A DNA stretch of 50,832 nucleotides from an uncultured Pelagibacteraceae bacterium (GTDB taxonomy: Bacteria; Pseudomonadota; Alphaproteobacteria; Pelagibacterales; Pelagibacteraceae). Of this stretch, positions 15,776-24,127 are shown one piece after another. Numbering within the stretch: position 1 is the first letter of the stretch; the number at the start of each line of letters is the position of its first letter. Where the stretch lies: positions 1 to 50,832 of the forward strand of contig CACJNE010000010.1 of NCBI GenBank assembly GCA_902594675.1, written 5' to 3'. A program made the translations under genes and the position numbers. The notes under the pieces were generated by a model. It worked only from the letters and a program-made list of their open reading frames with translations. It ran no database searches and was not told the origin of the DNA.

Positions 15776-16720
15776 ATGAATAATAAAGATTTAAAAGTTG
15801 CAGTTCTTGGTGCAGGAGCAATGGGTTGTCTATTTGGAGGTCTTCTAGCAGAAAAGGGTCTTAATGTAACGCTCATTGATGTTTGGAAAGAGCATGTTGA
15901 AGAAATTAATAAAAATGGTCTAAAAATGGATGGCCATGGTGGTGATAGATTTATAAAAATACCTGCAACATCAGATCCATCTACAATTGGAAAAGTTGAT
16001 GCTGTAATAGTAATGTGTAAAGCAACAGCTCTAGAACCAGCTTTAAAAAGTATTAAGAAAATTATTAGAGATAAAACAGTTTTTATGTCTTTTCAAAATG
16101 GAATTGGACATGAAGCTATAATTAAAAGTATTGTTGGCGATGAAAAGGTAATTGGAGGAACAACAACTCAAGCATCAAATATCTTAGGCCCTGGTCATAT
16201 TATGAATCATGCATCTTTACCTTCTTGGATTGGAGAATATGATGGTGGAATAACAGATAGAATAACAGAAATTGCTGACACATTTACAGCTCATAATTTA
16301 GAAATGATTGCAGCTGAGGATGTAAAAAAAAGAAAATGGATGAAACTTTTTGCTTTAACCGCAATTGGTCCACTTTCAGCTATTTTTGATCTACATCATA
16401 CTGATCTTTACATAAATAATAATGCCAATGACGTATCTAAAAGTTTAGGTAAAGAGATTATTTTAGAAACAAGGGAAGTTGCTTTAGCAGATGGCGTTAA
16501 TGTTTCTGAAGATGAGTGTTTATTTATGTTTAATAAAATTATTGATTCAAAACAAACAAACAAGTCTTCAATGGCTTTTGATGTACTTTACAAAAGAAAA
16601 ACTGAAATTGATTTCATAAGTGGAGCTGTATCTAAAATAGGAAAAAAACATGGAATAGCAACACCTTTAAATGATCTTATGTACAAAATGATTAGAGTAA
16701 AAGAGGGTATGTACAGCTAA
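15776..16720 (+). CDS. Ketopantoate reductase-like (PanE/ApbA family) oxidoreductase
   Basis: NADP(H)-dependent 2-keto-acid reductase family, 314 aa. The N-terminal GAGAMGCLFGGLLAEKG (residues 13-29) is the PanE dinucleotide motif; FQNGIGHE contains the conserved Asn, and KKRKWMKL (about residues 184-191) carries the catalytic Lys position of the C-terminal domain. Typical PanE reduces ketopantoate to pantoate. Given the absence of panC/panD and the atypical PanB-like neighbour, reduction of another branched 2-keto acid, or oxidation of a hydroxy acid, is as likely. Its stop is followed at once by the ATG of a 2-oxoglutarate dioxygenase, so it leads a four-gene plus-strand operon. Confidence 0.85.
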   Translation: MNNKDLKVAVLGAGAMGCLFGGLLAEKGLNVTLIDVWKEHVEEINKNGLKMDGHGGDRFIKIPATSDPSTIGKVDAVIVMCKATALEPALKSIKKIIRDKTVFMSFQNGIGHEAIIKSIVGDEKVIGGTTTQASNILGPGHIMNHASLPSWIGEYDGGITDRITEIADTFTAHNLEMIAAEDVKKRKWMKLFALTAIGPLSAIFDLHHTDLYINNNANDVSKSLGKEIILETREVALADGVNVSEDECLFMFNKIIDSKQTNKSSMAFDVLYKRKTEIDFISGAVSKIGKKHGIATPLNDLMYKMIRVKEGMYS

Positions 16721-17596
16721 ATGCTGAAAATTAACAAACTAAAGAAAATTAAATCAAACTTCCCGGTCATTGTTGGAGAACAAATAATCAGTAAAAAAGT
16801 CTGTAATTCGTTAATTAAAGAAATAAGTAATTCAAAAAATTTCGATGATATGATTATGGGTGGCAGAAGTAGGATTAACAAAGGGTCAAAAAATTTCAAC
16901 AAATATATTTCAACTTCTAAAATCTCAAAAAAACTTTTTGCTACTTTCAATACAGAATCATTTTATAAGAAAATTGATAAGAAATTTAAAACAGAGTTTA
17001 AGGCAAATACATGGGAAAGTTTGTTTAAACCAAAAAAATTTAATAAAAAAAAATATACATTAAAAAGAAAAGTAAATTCTAAAGAGCTAAAAAGATTGCT
17101 AGGTAAAAATTATAAAAACCCGAATTTAAATCTAGATATTGATTTTTCAGTATCTAAAGGAGGGTATAGATTGAGACCGCATAGAGATGATATCAATAGA
17201 ATATATAATTTTTTGATATATTTAACTGACATACCAAAAAAAAATGGAGGGTCTCTTACTCTATACCAAAAAAAAGCTAACAGAAACCTTAGAAAAAGTT
17301 TTAGAAGATTTCCCAAAATTAATGAACTTGATAAATTAATGGAGTTTACACCAAAAAAGGGAAGTGTAATTTTCTTTAAATCTACTCCTAATTCTTATCA
17401 TGGGGTAACAAGATTTACGGAAAAAAACTGTCCAAAAAGATTTTTTATTTATGGAAGTTATGCATTTAATAAACCTGTTATATGGAAATATAAAAATTTT
17501 GAATATCACCCTCATATAGTTGCGACGAAAAAAAGAATGCTTACATCTTTTCATGATTCAAATTATCTGCTAAAATCTTGTATACATGCAAGTTAG
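16721..17596 (+). CDS. 2-oxoglutarate/Fe(II)-dependent oxygenase
   Basis: Non-haem iron dioxygenase with the double-stranded beta-helix signature, 291 aa. The iron triad is His154-x-Asp156 (RPHRDD) and His227 (NSYHGVTRF), with Arg240 (KRFFIYGSY) as the probable 2-oxoglutarate anchor. IYLTDIPKKNGGSLTLY and KKGSVIFFKS are typical of prolyl-4-hydroxylase-like oxygenases. The first 130 residues are very lysine-rich and not recognisable. It starts directly after the PanE-like stop and overlaps the following PhyH-type gene by 11 bases. Hydroxylation of a small molecule is expected; the substrate is unknown. Confidence 0.82.
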   Translation: MLKINKLKKIKSNFPVIVGEQIISKKVCNSLIKEISNSKNFDDMIMGGRSRINKGSKNFNKYISTSKISKKLFATFNTESFYKKIDKKFKTEFKANTWESLFKPKKFNKKKYTLKRKVNSKELKRLLGKNYKNPNLNLDIDFSVSKGGYRLRPHRDDINRIYNFLIYLTDIPKKNGGSLTLYQKKANRNLRKSFRRFPKINELDKLMEFTPKKGSVIFFKSTPNSYHGVTRFTEKNCPKRFFIYGSYAFNKPVIWKYKNFEYHPHIVATKKRMLTSFHDSNYLLKSCIHAS

Positions 17597-18575
17597 TAGC
17601 AAATTAAAGAAAATTTTAGACAGAGATGGATACCTAAGAATAAAAAATATTCTTAATTTCAACAAAGATTTAAAGCCTATCTTAAACGATATGGAATATG
17701 TAATGGACAATCTAGTTAATAAGTTTGCACCCAGACATATGAGAGAAAAAGTTTTTAAATATGATTTTAAAAGAAAATATACATATATATCAAAATTAAA
17801 TATTTATGATCTTGACCAACATTTTAATACCAGACTACCTAGAGATAATGTGAAAAAAGATAGTGATTACTTTGCATCACAATCTTTATGGAATTTAATA
17901 AACCATAAAAAAATTTTAGATGTTGTAGAACAATTAATAGGATCTGAGATTCTTTCTAATCCTGTTCAGAATACAAGAATTAAACAACCGGAAAGTAAAC
18001 TGCCTAGACACTCTGTTCATGATGGACTTTCAGGTAGAACTCCTTGGCACCAAGACGCAGCAGTATTATCATCTGTTGGACAAAGATTGACAGATATGGT
18101 GACCGTTTGGATACCATTTACAAAAACTACCAAAAATAACGGATGCATGATTACCGTTAAAGAAATAAATAAACTGGGTTTATTAAATCATGTGTCTGGA
18201 TACAAAGGTCAGGTCGAGATAAAAGGTAGTAAATTACTTAATAAATTTAAGCCAATTTTTCTGGAAGCAAATGTGGGTGATATAATTATTTTACACAAAC
18301 ACTCTATACATTGCTCTTTACCTAATAGATCTAACGATTTTAGAATAAGCGCTGACTTAAGATATAACAGAGCTGGGACTCCTTCAGGTAGAAAACCTCT
18401 ACCAAATTTTTACGTCAGAAGTAGAAATAAAAAAAATATTACTATTCATAATTATAAGCAATGGATCTCTTTATGGGAGAAAGCTAAAAATAAATGTATA
18501 CCAAGAAAATATGCATTTAAATATCCACTTCCAACATTTAAAAATAGTAAAAGAGATCTTGCTAGATTAATATAA
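17586..18575 (+). CDS. Phytanoyl-CoA dioxygenase (PhyH) family oxygenase
   Basis: Second Fe(II)/2-oxoglutarate oxygenase, of the PhyH type, 329 aa. Iron ligands His155 and Asp157 (TPWHQDAAV) and His242 (SIHCSLPN), with Arg253 (DFRISADLRYN) for 2-oxoglutarate. WIPFTKTTKNNGCM and VGDIIILHKHSIH are classic PhyH segments. Its start codon lies inside the end of the previous oxygenase gene (11-base overlap), so the two are translated together although their sequences belong to different oxygenase families. Bacterial PhyH members hydroxylate many small molecules, such as ectoine and phosphonates, so substrate prediction is not possible. Confidence 0.87.
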   Translation: MQVSSKLKKILDRDGYLRIKNILNFNKDLKPILNDMEYVMDNLVNKFAPRHMREKVFKYDFKRKYTYISKLNIYDLDQHFNTRLPRDNVKKDSDYFASQSLWNLINHKKILDVVEQLIGSEILSNPVQNTRIKQPESKLPRHSVHDGLSGRTPWHQDAAVLSSVGQRLTDMVTVWIPFTKTTKNNGCMITVKEINKLGLLNHVSGYKGQVEIKGSKLLNKFKPIFLEANVGDIIILHKHSIHCSLPNRSNDFRISADLRYNRAGTPSGRKPLPNFYVRSRNKKNITIHNYKQWISLWEKAKNKCIPRKYAFKYPLPTFKNSKRDLARLI

Positions 18576-18591
18576 TTTCATTTTTTAAATT

Positions 18592-19548
18592 ATGAAAAAA
18601 ATTCTCATTGTCCAACCTATTCATAAAAAAGGTATGGAATTATTAAAAAGTGATAGTAACTATACTTACGAGGTACTTGAGGATTTAAGCGTTGAAAACG
18701 TTAAACAAAAAATTATAGATGCCGATGCAGTGTCTTTAAGAACATCAATTTTGCCTGCAGAAGCAATTGAAAATGCAAAAAAACTTAGAATAATTTCTAG
18801 ACATGGAGTTGGTTACGACAATATTGATTTAAATAGCTGTAAAAAAAGAAATATCGATGTGGCGATAACTGCAACAGCAAACGCTGTAGCAGTTGCAGAG
18901 CATGTTCTTTTCATGCTTTTAAGTATATCAAAAAGAAAAGGTATGTATGATCAATCAGTCAAAAGTGGAAAATTTACTGAAAGAAATAAGCTTCCAAAAA
19001 CAATAGAGATTTGGAACAAAAATATTCTTATAGCTGGTTTTGGAAGAATTGGAAAAGCATTGATTAAAAGATGTTTAGGATTTGAAATGAATGTTTTTGT
19101 TTATGATCCATTTGTAGATGCAGAAACAATAAGCAAAATGGGGGGGGAAAAAGTTGAAGATTTATCAGAAACTATAAAAGATATGGATGCTGTGTCACTC
19201 CATATACCTTTAACTGATCAAACTAAAAATATCATAAATTATGAACTTCTTAAAACTATGAAAAAAAATTGCATCATCATAAATGCTGCAAGAGGTGGAA
19301 TTATAAATGAGAAAGACTTAGATAGAGCATTAAAGGAAAACATAATTTTTGGAGCAGGTATCGATGTATTTGAAGTAGAACCTCCAGAAGCTGACAATCC
19401 ATTATTAAAAAATGAAAAAGTTTTCCTTAGCCCTCATGCAGCAGCGTTTACTGAAGAGTGCATGACTAGAATGGCAATAGAAACTATACAAAATATTTTC
19501 GATTTTTTTGATGGCAAACTTGAAGATAGTAAAAAAGTAAAATTATAG
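18592..19548 (+). CDS. D-2-hydroxyacid dehydrogenase (SerA-like)
   Basis: NAD-dependent D-isomer-specific 2-hydroxyacid dehydrogenase, 318 aa, the short form without the ACT regulatory domain of SerA. NAD motif GFGRIGKALIKR (from about residue 150), catalytic Arg in NAARGGI, Glu in VFEVEPPE and His in SPHAAAF. The ISRHGVGYDNIDL segment is typical of the phosphoglycerate dehydrogenase-like branch. It closes the PanE-like/oxygenase/oxygenase operon (16-base gap). A run of eight G residues at 19,140-19,147 lies in the coding sequence. Convergent with iolE: the stops overlap in TTATAG. It probably interconverts a 2-keto and a D-2-hydroxy acid in the island's pathway. Confidence 0.87.
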   Translation: MKKILIVQPIHKKGMELLKSDSNYTYEVLEDLSVENVKQKIIDADAVSLRTSILPAEAIENAKKLRIISRHGVGYDNIDLNSCKKRNIDVAITATANAVAVAEHVLFMLLSISKRKGMYDQSVKSGKFTERNKLPKTIEIWNKNILIAGFGRIGKALIKRCLGFEMNVFVYDPFVDAETISKMGGEKVEDLSETIKDMDAVSLHIPLTDQTKNIINYELLKTMKKNCIIINAARGGIINEKDLDRALKENIIFGAGIDVFEVEPPEADNPLLKNEKVFLSPHAAAFTEECMTRMAIETIQNIFDFFDGKLEDSKKVKL

Positions 19549-20445
19549 TTTATCAATCTCTAAATTTGATTTCTTTAAAGTATCTGTAATATATTTATAA
19601 CCCATAATCGCATACTCAAGAGGATTTGCTTTTTTTGGATCTTGCTCAGCCTCCACTACCAGCCAACCCTGGTAATTATTTTTTTTCAAAATATCAAACA
19701 GAGGTTTATAGTCGATACATCCATCGCCAGGCACAGTAAAAGCACCTTCTAAAAAAGCATCTCTAAAACTTAAATCTTCAGAAAGGGCTTTTTTTAATAC
19801 ACCTTCTCTAATATCTTTGCAGTGAATATGGATTACTCTTTCTTTAAATTTATTGATTATATTAATAGAATTTCCCTGAGCAAATAGCATATGACCAGTA
19901 TCTAAAGTTAATTTTACACTGTCACCTGTATTTTCTAACAACCTAATAGTTTCTTCCTCCGTTTCTATTACTGTGCCCATATGATGGTGGTAAGCTAATG
20001 GCATACCTTCATCTTCAAGATATCTTGCAAGTTCAGATATTTTTACACAATAATCTTTCCATTCATCATTGGACATTTTTGGTCTACTAGAAAGTTTTTT
20101 TTTTGGATTGCCTTGTATTGATTCAAAAACTTCAGCAAATACAATACATGGAGCCTCACAGTCTTTAAATAATTGAAGTTGGTTTTGAATTAATTTTTTT
20201 TCTTCTTCAACAGAATTTTTTCTAAGATTTCCACTATACCATCCAGAACATAATTTTAAATTATACTTTTCTAGTTTTGGTAATAATTCCTTGGATGTTT
20301 TTGGAAATTTTCCACCTGACTCTATACCTATATATCCAGCCTGACTTGCCTCCGATAAACATTGTTCAAGAGGAGTGTCTCCACCTAGTTCAGGCATGTC
20401 ATCATTGCTCCACGCTATTGGTGCTATCCCTAATTTTACTGACAT
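19543..20445 (-). CDS. iolE: Inosose dehydratase (IolE)
   Basis: Xylose-isomerase-like TIM-barrel enzyme, 300 aa. The N-terminus IAPIAWSNDDMPELGGDTPLEQ (split by prolines typical of IolE) followed by GYIGIESGGKFP matches inosose dehydratase. Metal-site features include HHHMGT, LDTGHM, HIHCKD and VVEAEQDP. It dehydrates scyllo-inosose (2-keto-myo-inositol) to the trihydroxycyclohexanedione used by IolD. It stands alone on the minus strand and is divergent from a Gfo/Idh gene with only 29 bases between start codons, so their promoters must overlap or lie within the opposite gene. Confidence 0.92.
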   Translation of the reverse strand: MSVKLGIAPIAWSNDDMPELGGDTPLEQCLSEASQAGYIGIESGGKFPKTSKELLPKLEKYNLKLCSGWYSGNLRKNSVEEEKKLIQNQLQLFKDCEAPCIVFAEVFESIQGNPKKKLSSRPKMSNDEWKDYCVKISELARYLEDEGMPLAYHHHMGTVIETEEETIRLLENTGDSVKLTLDTGHMLFAQGNSINIINKFKERVIHIHCKDIREGVLKKALSEDLSFRDAFLEGAFTVPGDGCIDYKPLFDILKKNNYQGWLVVEAEQDPKKANPLEYAIMGYKYITDTLKKSNLEIDKL

Positions 20446-20474
20446 ATTTTTTATATTTGCTAAGATATTTGATC

Positions 20475-21620
20475 ATGAGATTAATTAAAGGCAAAAAAAT
20501 TAAATTAGGCATTGTTGGCGGTGGTCCAAAATCATGGATAGGACATGTCCATAGAATTTCTTCAAGATTTGATGACGAATATGAAATTGTCTCAGGAGTT
20601 TTTTCAAGAAATTCAAATATTTCAAAGACTTTCGGGAAAAAAATAGGAATTGATAAAGACAGATGTTACTCAAATTATCAAGAAATGGCTGATAAAGAGG
20701 CACTAAGATTTGATGGTATTGAGGTCGTGGCGATTATGACCCCTCCTTCAAGTCACCAAGTTATTGCAGAAAAATTTATAGACAAAAATATTCATATAAT
20801 ATCTGACAAGCCATTTACAGGTGATCTATCACAAGCAAAAAAACTTTTTAAAAAAATTAAATCAAATAAAAACATAAAGTATGCTTTAACTCATAATTAT
20901 TCAGCATATCCGATGGTTAGAGAGGCAAAGGTATTAGTTGAAAAAGGGAAAATAGGAAAAGTTGAATATGTTAATGTAGAGTATGTTCAAGACTGGACTG
21001 ATGGAAAAATAGTTAACAAAAAAAATGCAAAAAAAATATTAAAATGGAAAATAAATAAAAAATTAGTTGGGACCTCGGCGGTTTTAAATGAGATTGGATC
21101 TCACGCTTATCACATAGCATGCTATGTTTCTGGATTAAAAGGTAGAAATGTATTTGCTGATATCAAACAAGTTTCAAAAACTGTTAAAATGGATAACAAT
21201 GCTCAAGTAATGATCAACTTTAATAAAAATGCAAAAGGCTTACTTTGGACAAGTGTTATGGCAAGAGGTGGTGTTTATGGTTTAAGATTTAGGATTTTTG
21301 GCACAAAAGGAAGCATAGAATGGGTTCAAAATGATCCAGGTTATCTTAAATTTAATCCATTAAAAGGCGCTGTAAAATTTTTAGAAAGAGGTTTTTTTAA
21401 TGCAGAATTATCTAAAAAATTTTCAAGAATTAAATTTGGACATCCAGAGGGTTATCTAGATGCCTTTGCAAACATTTATAAAGAATTTGCAGAATCATTA
21501 AGAACAAAAGTTAAAAAAAGGTGGTTTTTTCCAAATGAATATGAAGGCCTGGAAACCGCAAAGTTTATTGAAGCGTGTAAAATTTCAAATAAAAGAAAAG
21601 CGTGGACAAAAATAAAATAA
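20475..21620 (+). CDS. Gfo/Idh/MocA family oxidoreductase (inositol-cluster type)
   Basis: NAD(P)-dependent dehydrogenase, 381 aa from the ATG at 20,475. A longer in-frame reading from 20,277 would add 66 hydrophobic residues lying entirely antisense to iolE and before the Rossmann fold, so it is rejected. The Rossmann motif is unusual: LGIVGGGPKSWIGHVHR. SDKPFTG supplies the conserved Lys-Pro, and LNEIGSHAYHIACYVSG lies at the substrate pocket. This subgroup commonly accompanies inositol genes in alphaproteobacteria (from memory), where it may act on other inositol isomers. Its last 19 bases overlap iolG, so the two are co-translated. Confidence 0.87.
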   Translation: MRLIKGKKIKLGIVGGGPKSWIGHVHRISSRFDDEYEIVSGVFSRNSNISKTFGKKIGIDKDRCYSNYQEMADKEALRFDGIEVVAIMTPPSSHQVIAEKFIDKNIHIISDKPFTGDLSQAKKLFKKIKSNKNIKYALTHNYSAYPMVREAKVLVEKGKIGKVEYVNVEYVQDWTDGKIVNKKNAKKILKWKINKKLVGTSAVLNEIGSHAYHIACYVSGLKGRNVFADIKQVSKTVKMDNNAQVMINFNKNAKGLLWTSVMARGGVYGLRFRIFGTKGSIEWVQNDPGYLKFNPLKGAVKFLERGFFNAELSKKFSRIKFGHPEGYLDAFANIYKEFAESLRTKVKKRWFFPNEYEGLETAKFIEACKISNKRKAWTKIK

Positions 21621-22612
21621 AAGTTGCGTTGCTTGGTCTTGGCAGAATTGGCCAAATGCATGCAAAAAATTTAATCAAAAATAGAGAATTTAAATTAAAA
21701 TATGTCTTTGACCTAAACAAAGATTTATTAAAAAAAGTATCTAATAAATATAATGTCACTTCAATAAATAAGCCTGATCTAGCTTTCAATGATAAAGATA
21801 TTGACTGTATATTTATTGCGTCAAGCACACCTACGCATTTAAAATTTATTGAGCAAGGTGTAAAACAAAATAAAATTATTTTTTGTGAAAAACCATTAGA
21901 TCTGAATATAAAGAAAATTAATTCTTGTCTAAAAAGGATAAAAAAATTTAAACCAAGAGTGCAAATAGGCTTCAATAGGAGATATGACGTTGGACACCAT
22001 TCATTAAAACAACATCTAAAACAAAAAATTGGACTATTAGAAAAAATTATAATTACTAGTCGGGATCCTTCTCCTCCTTCGCTAAAATATCTAAAAAGTT
22101 CAGGTGGGATATTTAAAGATATGATGATTCACGATTTTGATCTTGCAAGATATTATTTAGGAAAAGACGAATTCCAATCAATTTTTGCTATGGGTAGCAA
22201 CTTATCAGATAAACGTTTTAATAAAATTAATGATTATGAATTGGCAACTACAATACTCAAATCCAAAAAAGGGGTGCAATGTATTATAACAAATTCAAGA
22301 CATTGTAGCTTTGGATATGATCAAAGAGTAGAATTATTTGGAAATAAAGGAATGTTAGTTTCAGACAATAAAAGAAACGATGAAATAAATTATTTTTCAA
22401 AAAGCTCAACAAACAGTAAATCACCTCTTCTTCACTTCTTTATTGAGAGATATTCTGAGGCTTTTAAACTTCAATTATTCGATTTAGCAAAATTTTGTAG
22501 AAAAAATATAAAACCTAGAGCAGTTTTTGAAGATGGAAGAAAATCAATTATATTGGCAGAGGGAGCAATAAAATCTATCAAGTCGAAAAGGTTTGAAAAT
22601 TTAATTTATTAA
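21602..22612 (+). CDS. iolG: myo-Inositol 2-dehydrogenase (IolG)
   Basis: First enzyme of inositol catabolism, oxidising myo-inositol to scyllo-inosose with NAD; 336 aa. Motifs: LLGLGRIGQMHAKNL (residues 10-24), FCEKPLDL, QIGFNRRYD, and the IolG-specific ITSRDPSPP, SGGIFKDMMIHDFDLARYY and YDQRVELFGNKGML segments, with catalytic Asp and His in MIHDFD. The start is a GTG inside the end of the preceding gene, fixed by the Rossmann fold beginning a few residues later and by the lack of another start before residue 19. It ends 3 bases before the convergent EamA gene, which I take as the right-hand border of the catabolic island. Confidence 0.92.
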   Translation: MDKNKIKVALLGLGRIGQMHAKNLIKNREFKLKYVFDLNKDLLKKVSNKYNVTSINKPDLAFNDKDIDCIFIASSTPTHLKFIEQGVKQNKIIFCEKPLDLNIKKINSCLKRIKKFKPRVQIGFNRRYDVGHHSLKQHLKQKIGLLEKIIITSRDPSPPSLKYLKSSGGIFKDMMIHDFDLARYYLGKDEFQSIFAMGSNLSDKRFNKINDYELATTILKSKKGVQCIITNSRHCSFGYDQRVELFGNKGMLVSDNKRNDEINYFSKSSTNSKSPLLHFFIERYSEAFKLQLFDLAKFCRKNIKPRAVFEDGRKSIILAEGAIKSIKSKRFENLIY

Positions 22613-22615
22613 AAT

Positions 22616-23509
22616 TTAAATTCCTTCTATTTTTTTGTCTCCTGATTTTTTAACAAAATATATTCCGAGTATAACGATAAATAATGAAATTAATATTTTT
22701 GAAGTTACTAATTCGTTAAGAAATAAGTATCCAAGAATTACTCCAAATATTGGTATTAAATAAGCGACTTGGCTTTGAAAAACTAAACCGTTTCTTTTCA
22801 ATATCATAAATCTCAATAACCAGGCTATACCAGTAGGAAATACTCCAAGATATATTAAAGACAAAGTTGACTCTAAGGATGGATTTAAATTCCAAGGTTG
22901 CTCTATAATTAATGATATTGGACAAACAAATATTGTCCCCCAAATTAATATTGATGCAGTAACATTTTCATTTTTTTTATGACTTATTTTTAAAGTTAAT
23001 ATCCCACCAATTACATAAAATGTTGAACCAACTAATATCATTAAAGCAGAAAATAGGTTTTCATCATTAATTAATAGATTTTCAGAAAAAAGATAAACTA
23101 TTCCTAAAAATCCTAAAATTATTCCTAATATTTTCACTAAATTTATTTTCTCTTTATCTATAAACATATGTGCTAAAATAGTTGCACTGATAGGAGTGGT
23201 AGACATTAATATTGCTGCTAAATTACTTTGGACTTTTTGTACCCCGTAAGCAATTAAAAAAAAAGGAATAACTAAATTTATGACTCCAATTGCAGCAAAC
23301 CATTTCCAATCTTTTGAAAAGACTTCAATTTTAATTTTTTTATAAAAACACAACAATAAAACTGGGATCATTCCAAAAAAAATTCTTAAGAACGCTATCG
23401 TTATTGGACCATAAGAGAAAGTCGCAATTTTAATGTTGAAAAAAGCTGAAGCCCAAATTAGTGATAACAATACTAATATTAAATAATCAGATGTTCTGGG
23501 TGAAGTCAT
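22616..23509 (-). CDS. EamA/DMT family transporter
   Basis: Drug/metabolite transporter superfamily membrane protein, 297 aa, with two EamA repeats and about ten transmembrane segments. The N-terminal LSLIWASAFFNIKIA with GPITIAFLRIFFG, and the IFGVILGYLFLNELV segment of the second repeat, are typical. It probably exports amino acids or other small metabolites; the substrate is unknown. It starts within the stop of the upstream deacylase gene (ATGA at 23,506-23,509), forming a two-gene operon. Confidence 0.88.
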   Translation of the reverse strand: MTSPRTSDYLILVLLSLIWASAFFNIKIATFSYGPITIAFLRIFFGMIPVLLLCFYKKIKIEVFSKDWKWFAAIGVINLVIPFFLIAYGVQKVQSNLAAILMSTTPISATILAHMFIDKEKINLVKILGIILGFLGIVYLFSENLLINDENLFSALMILVGSTFYVIGGILTLKISHKKNENVTASILIWGTIFVCPISLIIEQPWNLNPSLESTLSLIYLGVFPTGIAWLLRFMILKRNGLVFQSQVAYLIPIFGVILGYLFLNELVTSKILISLFIVILGIYFVKKSGDKKIEGI

Positions 23510-23985
23510 TCTACAATATCCTTAACTACTCCATTAGTTAAATTAAGCAGTTCATCAAAATTTATTTTAAAAATACAGTTTGGATGTCCAGCAGCGGCAT
23601 ACAAATTTTTAAATCTGTTTAAAGACTCATCTATAACAATTTCTAATTTATTTTTATGACCTACTGGTGAAACTCCTCCTATAGTATATCCTGTTTGACC
23701 TTTAACCTCATCTGGAGATGCCATGCTCAAATCTTTACTATTAAAAATTTTTTTTAATTTATTTAATGAACATCTTTTATCGCCAGATACTAAGCAGAGT
23801 AAAAAATTTCCCTCATACCTAAATAATAAACTTTTTACAATTGAGCCAACTTCAGTATTTAATGAATTTGCAGCATCATTTGCTGTTCTTGCAGTTTGCT
23901 CTAATTCAATTACCTTTATTTCACGATTAAACTTTTTTAATGCTTCTTTTGCTCTTTTAACTGCTTCTTTATTAAGTGCTGACAT
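23506..23985 (-). CDS. YbaK/EbsC-family aminoacyl-tRNA deacylase
   Basis: Single-domain trans-editing factor of the YbaK/ProX superfamily, 159 aa. The conserved pattern EVGSIVKSLLFR (Lys of the active site), SGDKR and GYTIGGVSPVGH is present. Such proteins hydrolyse mischarged tRNAs (Cys-tRNA(Pro), Ala-tRNA(Pro) and others) in the cytoplasm. The exact specificity is not readable. It is co-translated with the EamA transporter and divergent from glnA. Confidence 0.85.
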   Translation of the reverse strand: MSALNKEAVKRAKEALKKFNREIKVIELEQTARTANDAANSLNTEVGSIVKSLLFRYEGNFLLCLVSGDKRCSLNKLKKIFNSKDLSMASPDEVKGQTGYTIGGVSPVGHKNKLEIVIDESLNRFKNLYAAAGHPNCIFKINFDELLNLTNGVVKDIVE

Positions 23986-24004
23986 TAGTACAACTCTTGA
24001 TTGA

Positions 24005-24034
24005 TTGAAAAATTGGGATTTTTAAGGTTAATAT
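24005..24034 (+). promoter_or_regulatory. Putative sigma-70-type promoter for glnA
   Basis: TTGAAA (24,005-24,010) and TAATAT (24,029-24,034) are separated by 18 bases, upstream of glnA. No clear sigma-54 -24/-12 element was seen in the 142-base gap between the ybaK-type gene and glnA. AT-rich sequence makes -10 matches frequent, so this is tentative. Confidence 0.4.
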
Positions 24035-24127
24035 ACATGTAATTTAAGCATAACTGATATCTATTTTATAGACATTATTTATCTTTTCTTAACTGATATG
24101 AGAACAAGAAAATTTATAGGAGACAAT

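Noticed and set aside
20277..20474. 66-residue hydrophobic N-terminal extension of the Gfo/Idh frame
   Set aside because: It is almost wholly antisense to iolE, and the Rossmann fold starts just after the ATG at 20,475.
23986..24127. Riboswitch or sigma-54 promoter in front of glnA
   Set aside because: No GG-N10-GC type -24/-12 element or convincing conserved RNA fold could be seen; only a sigma-70-like pair is supportable.
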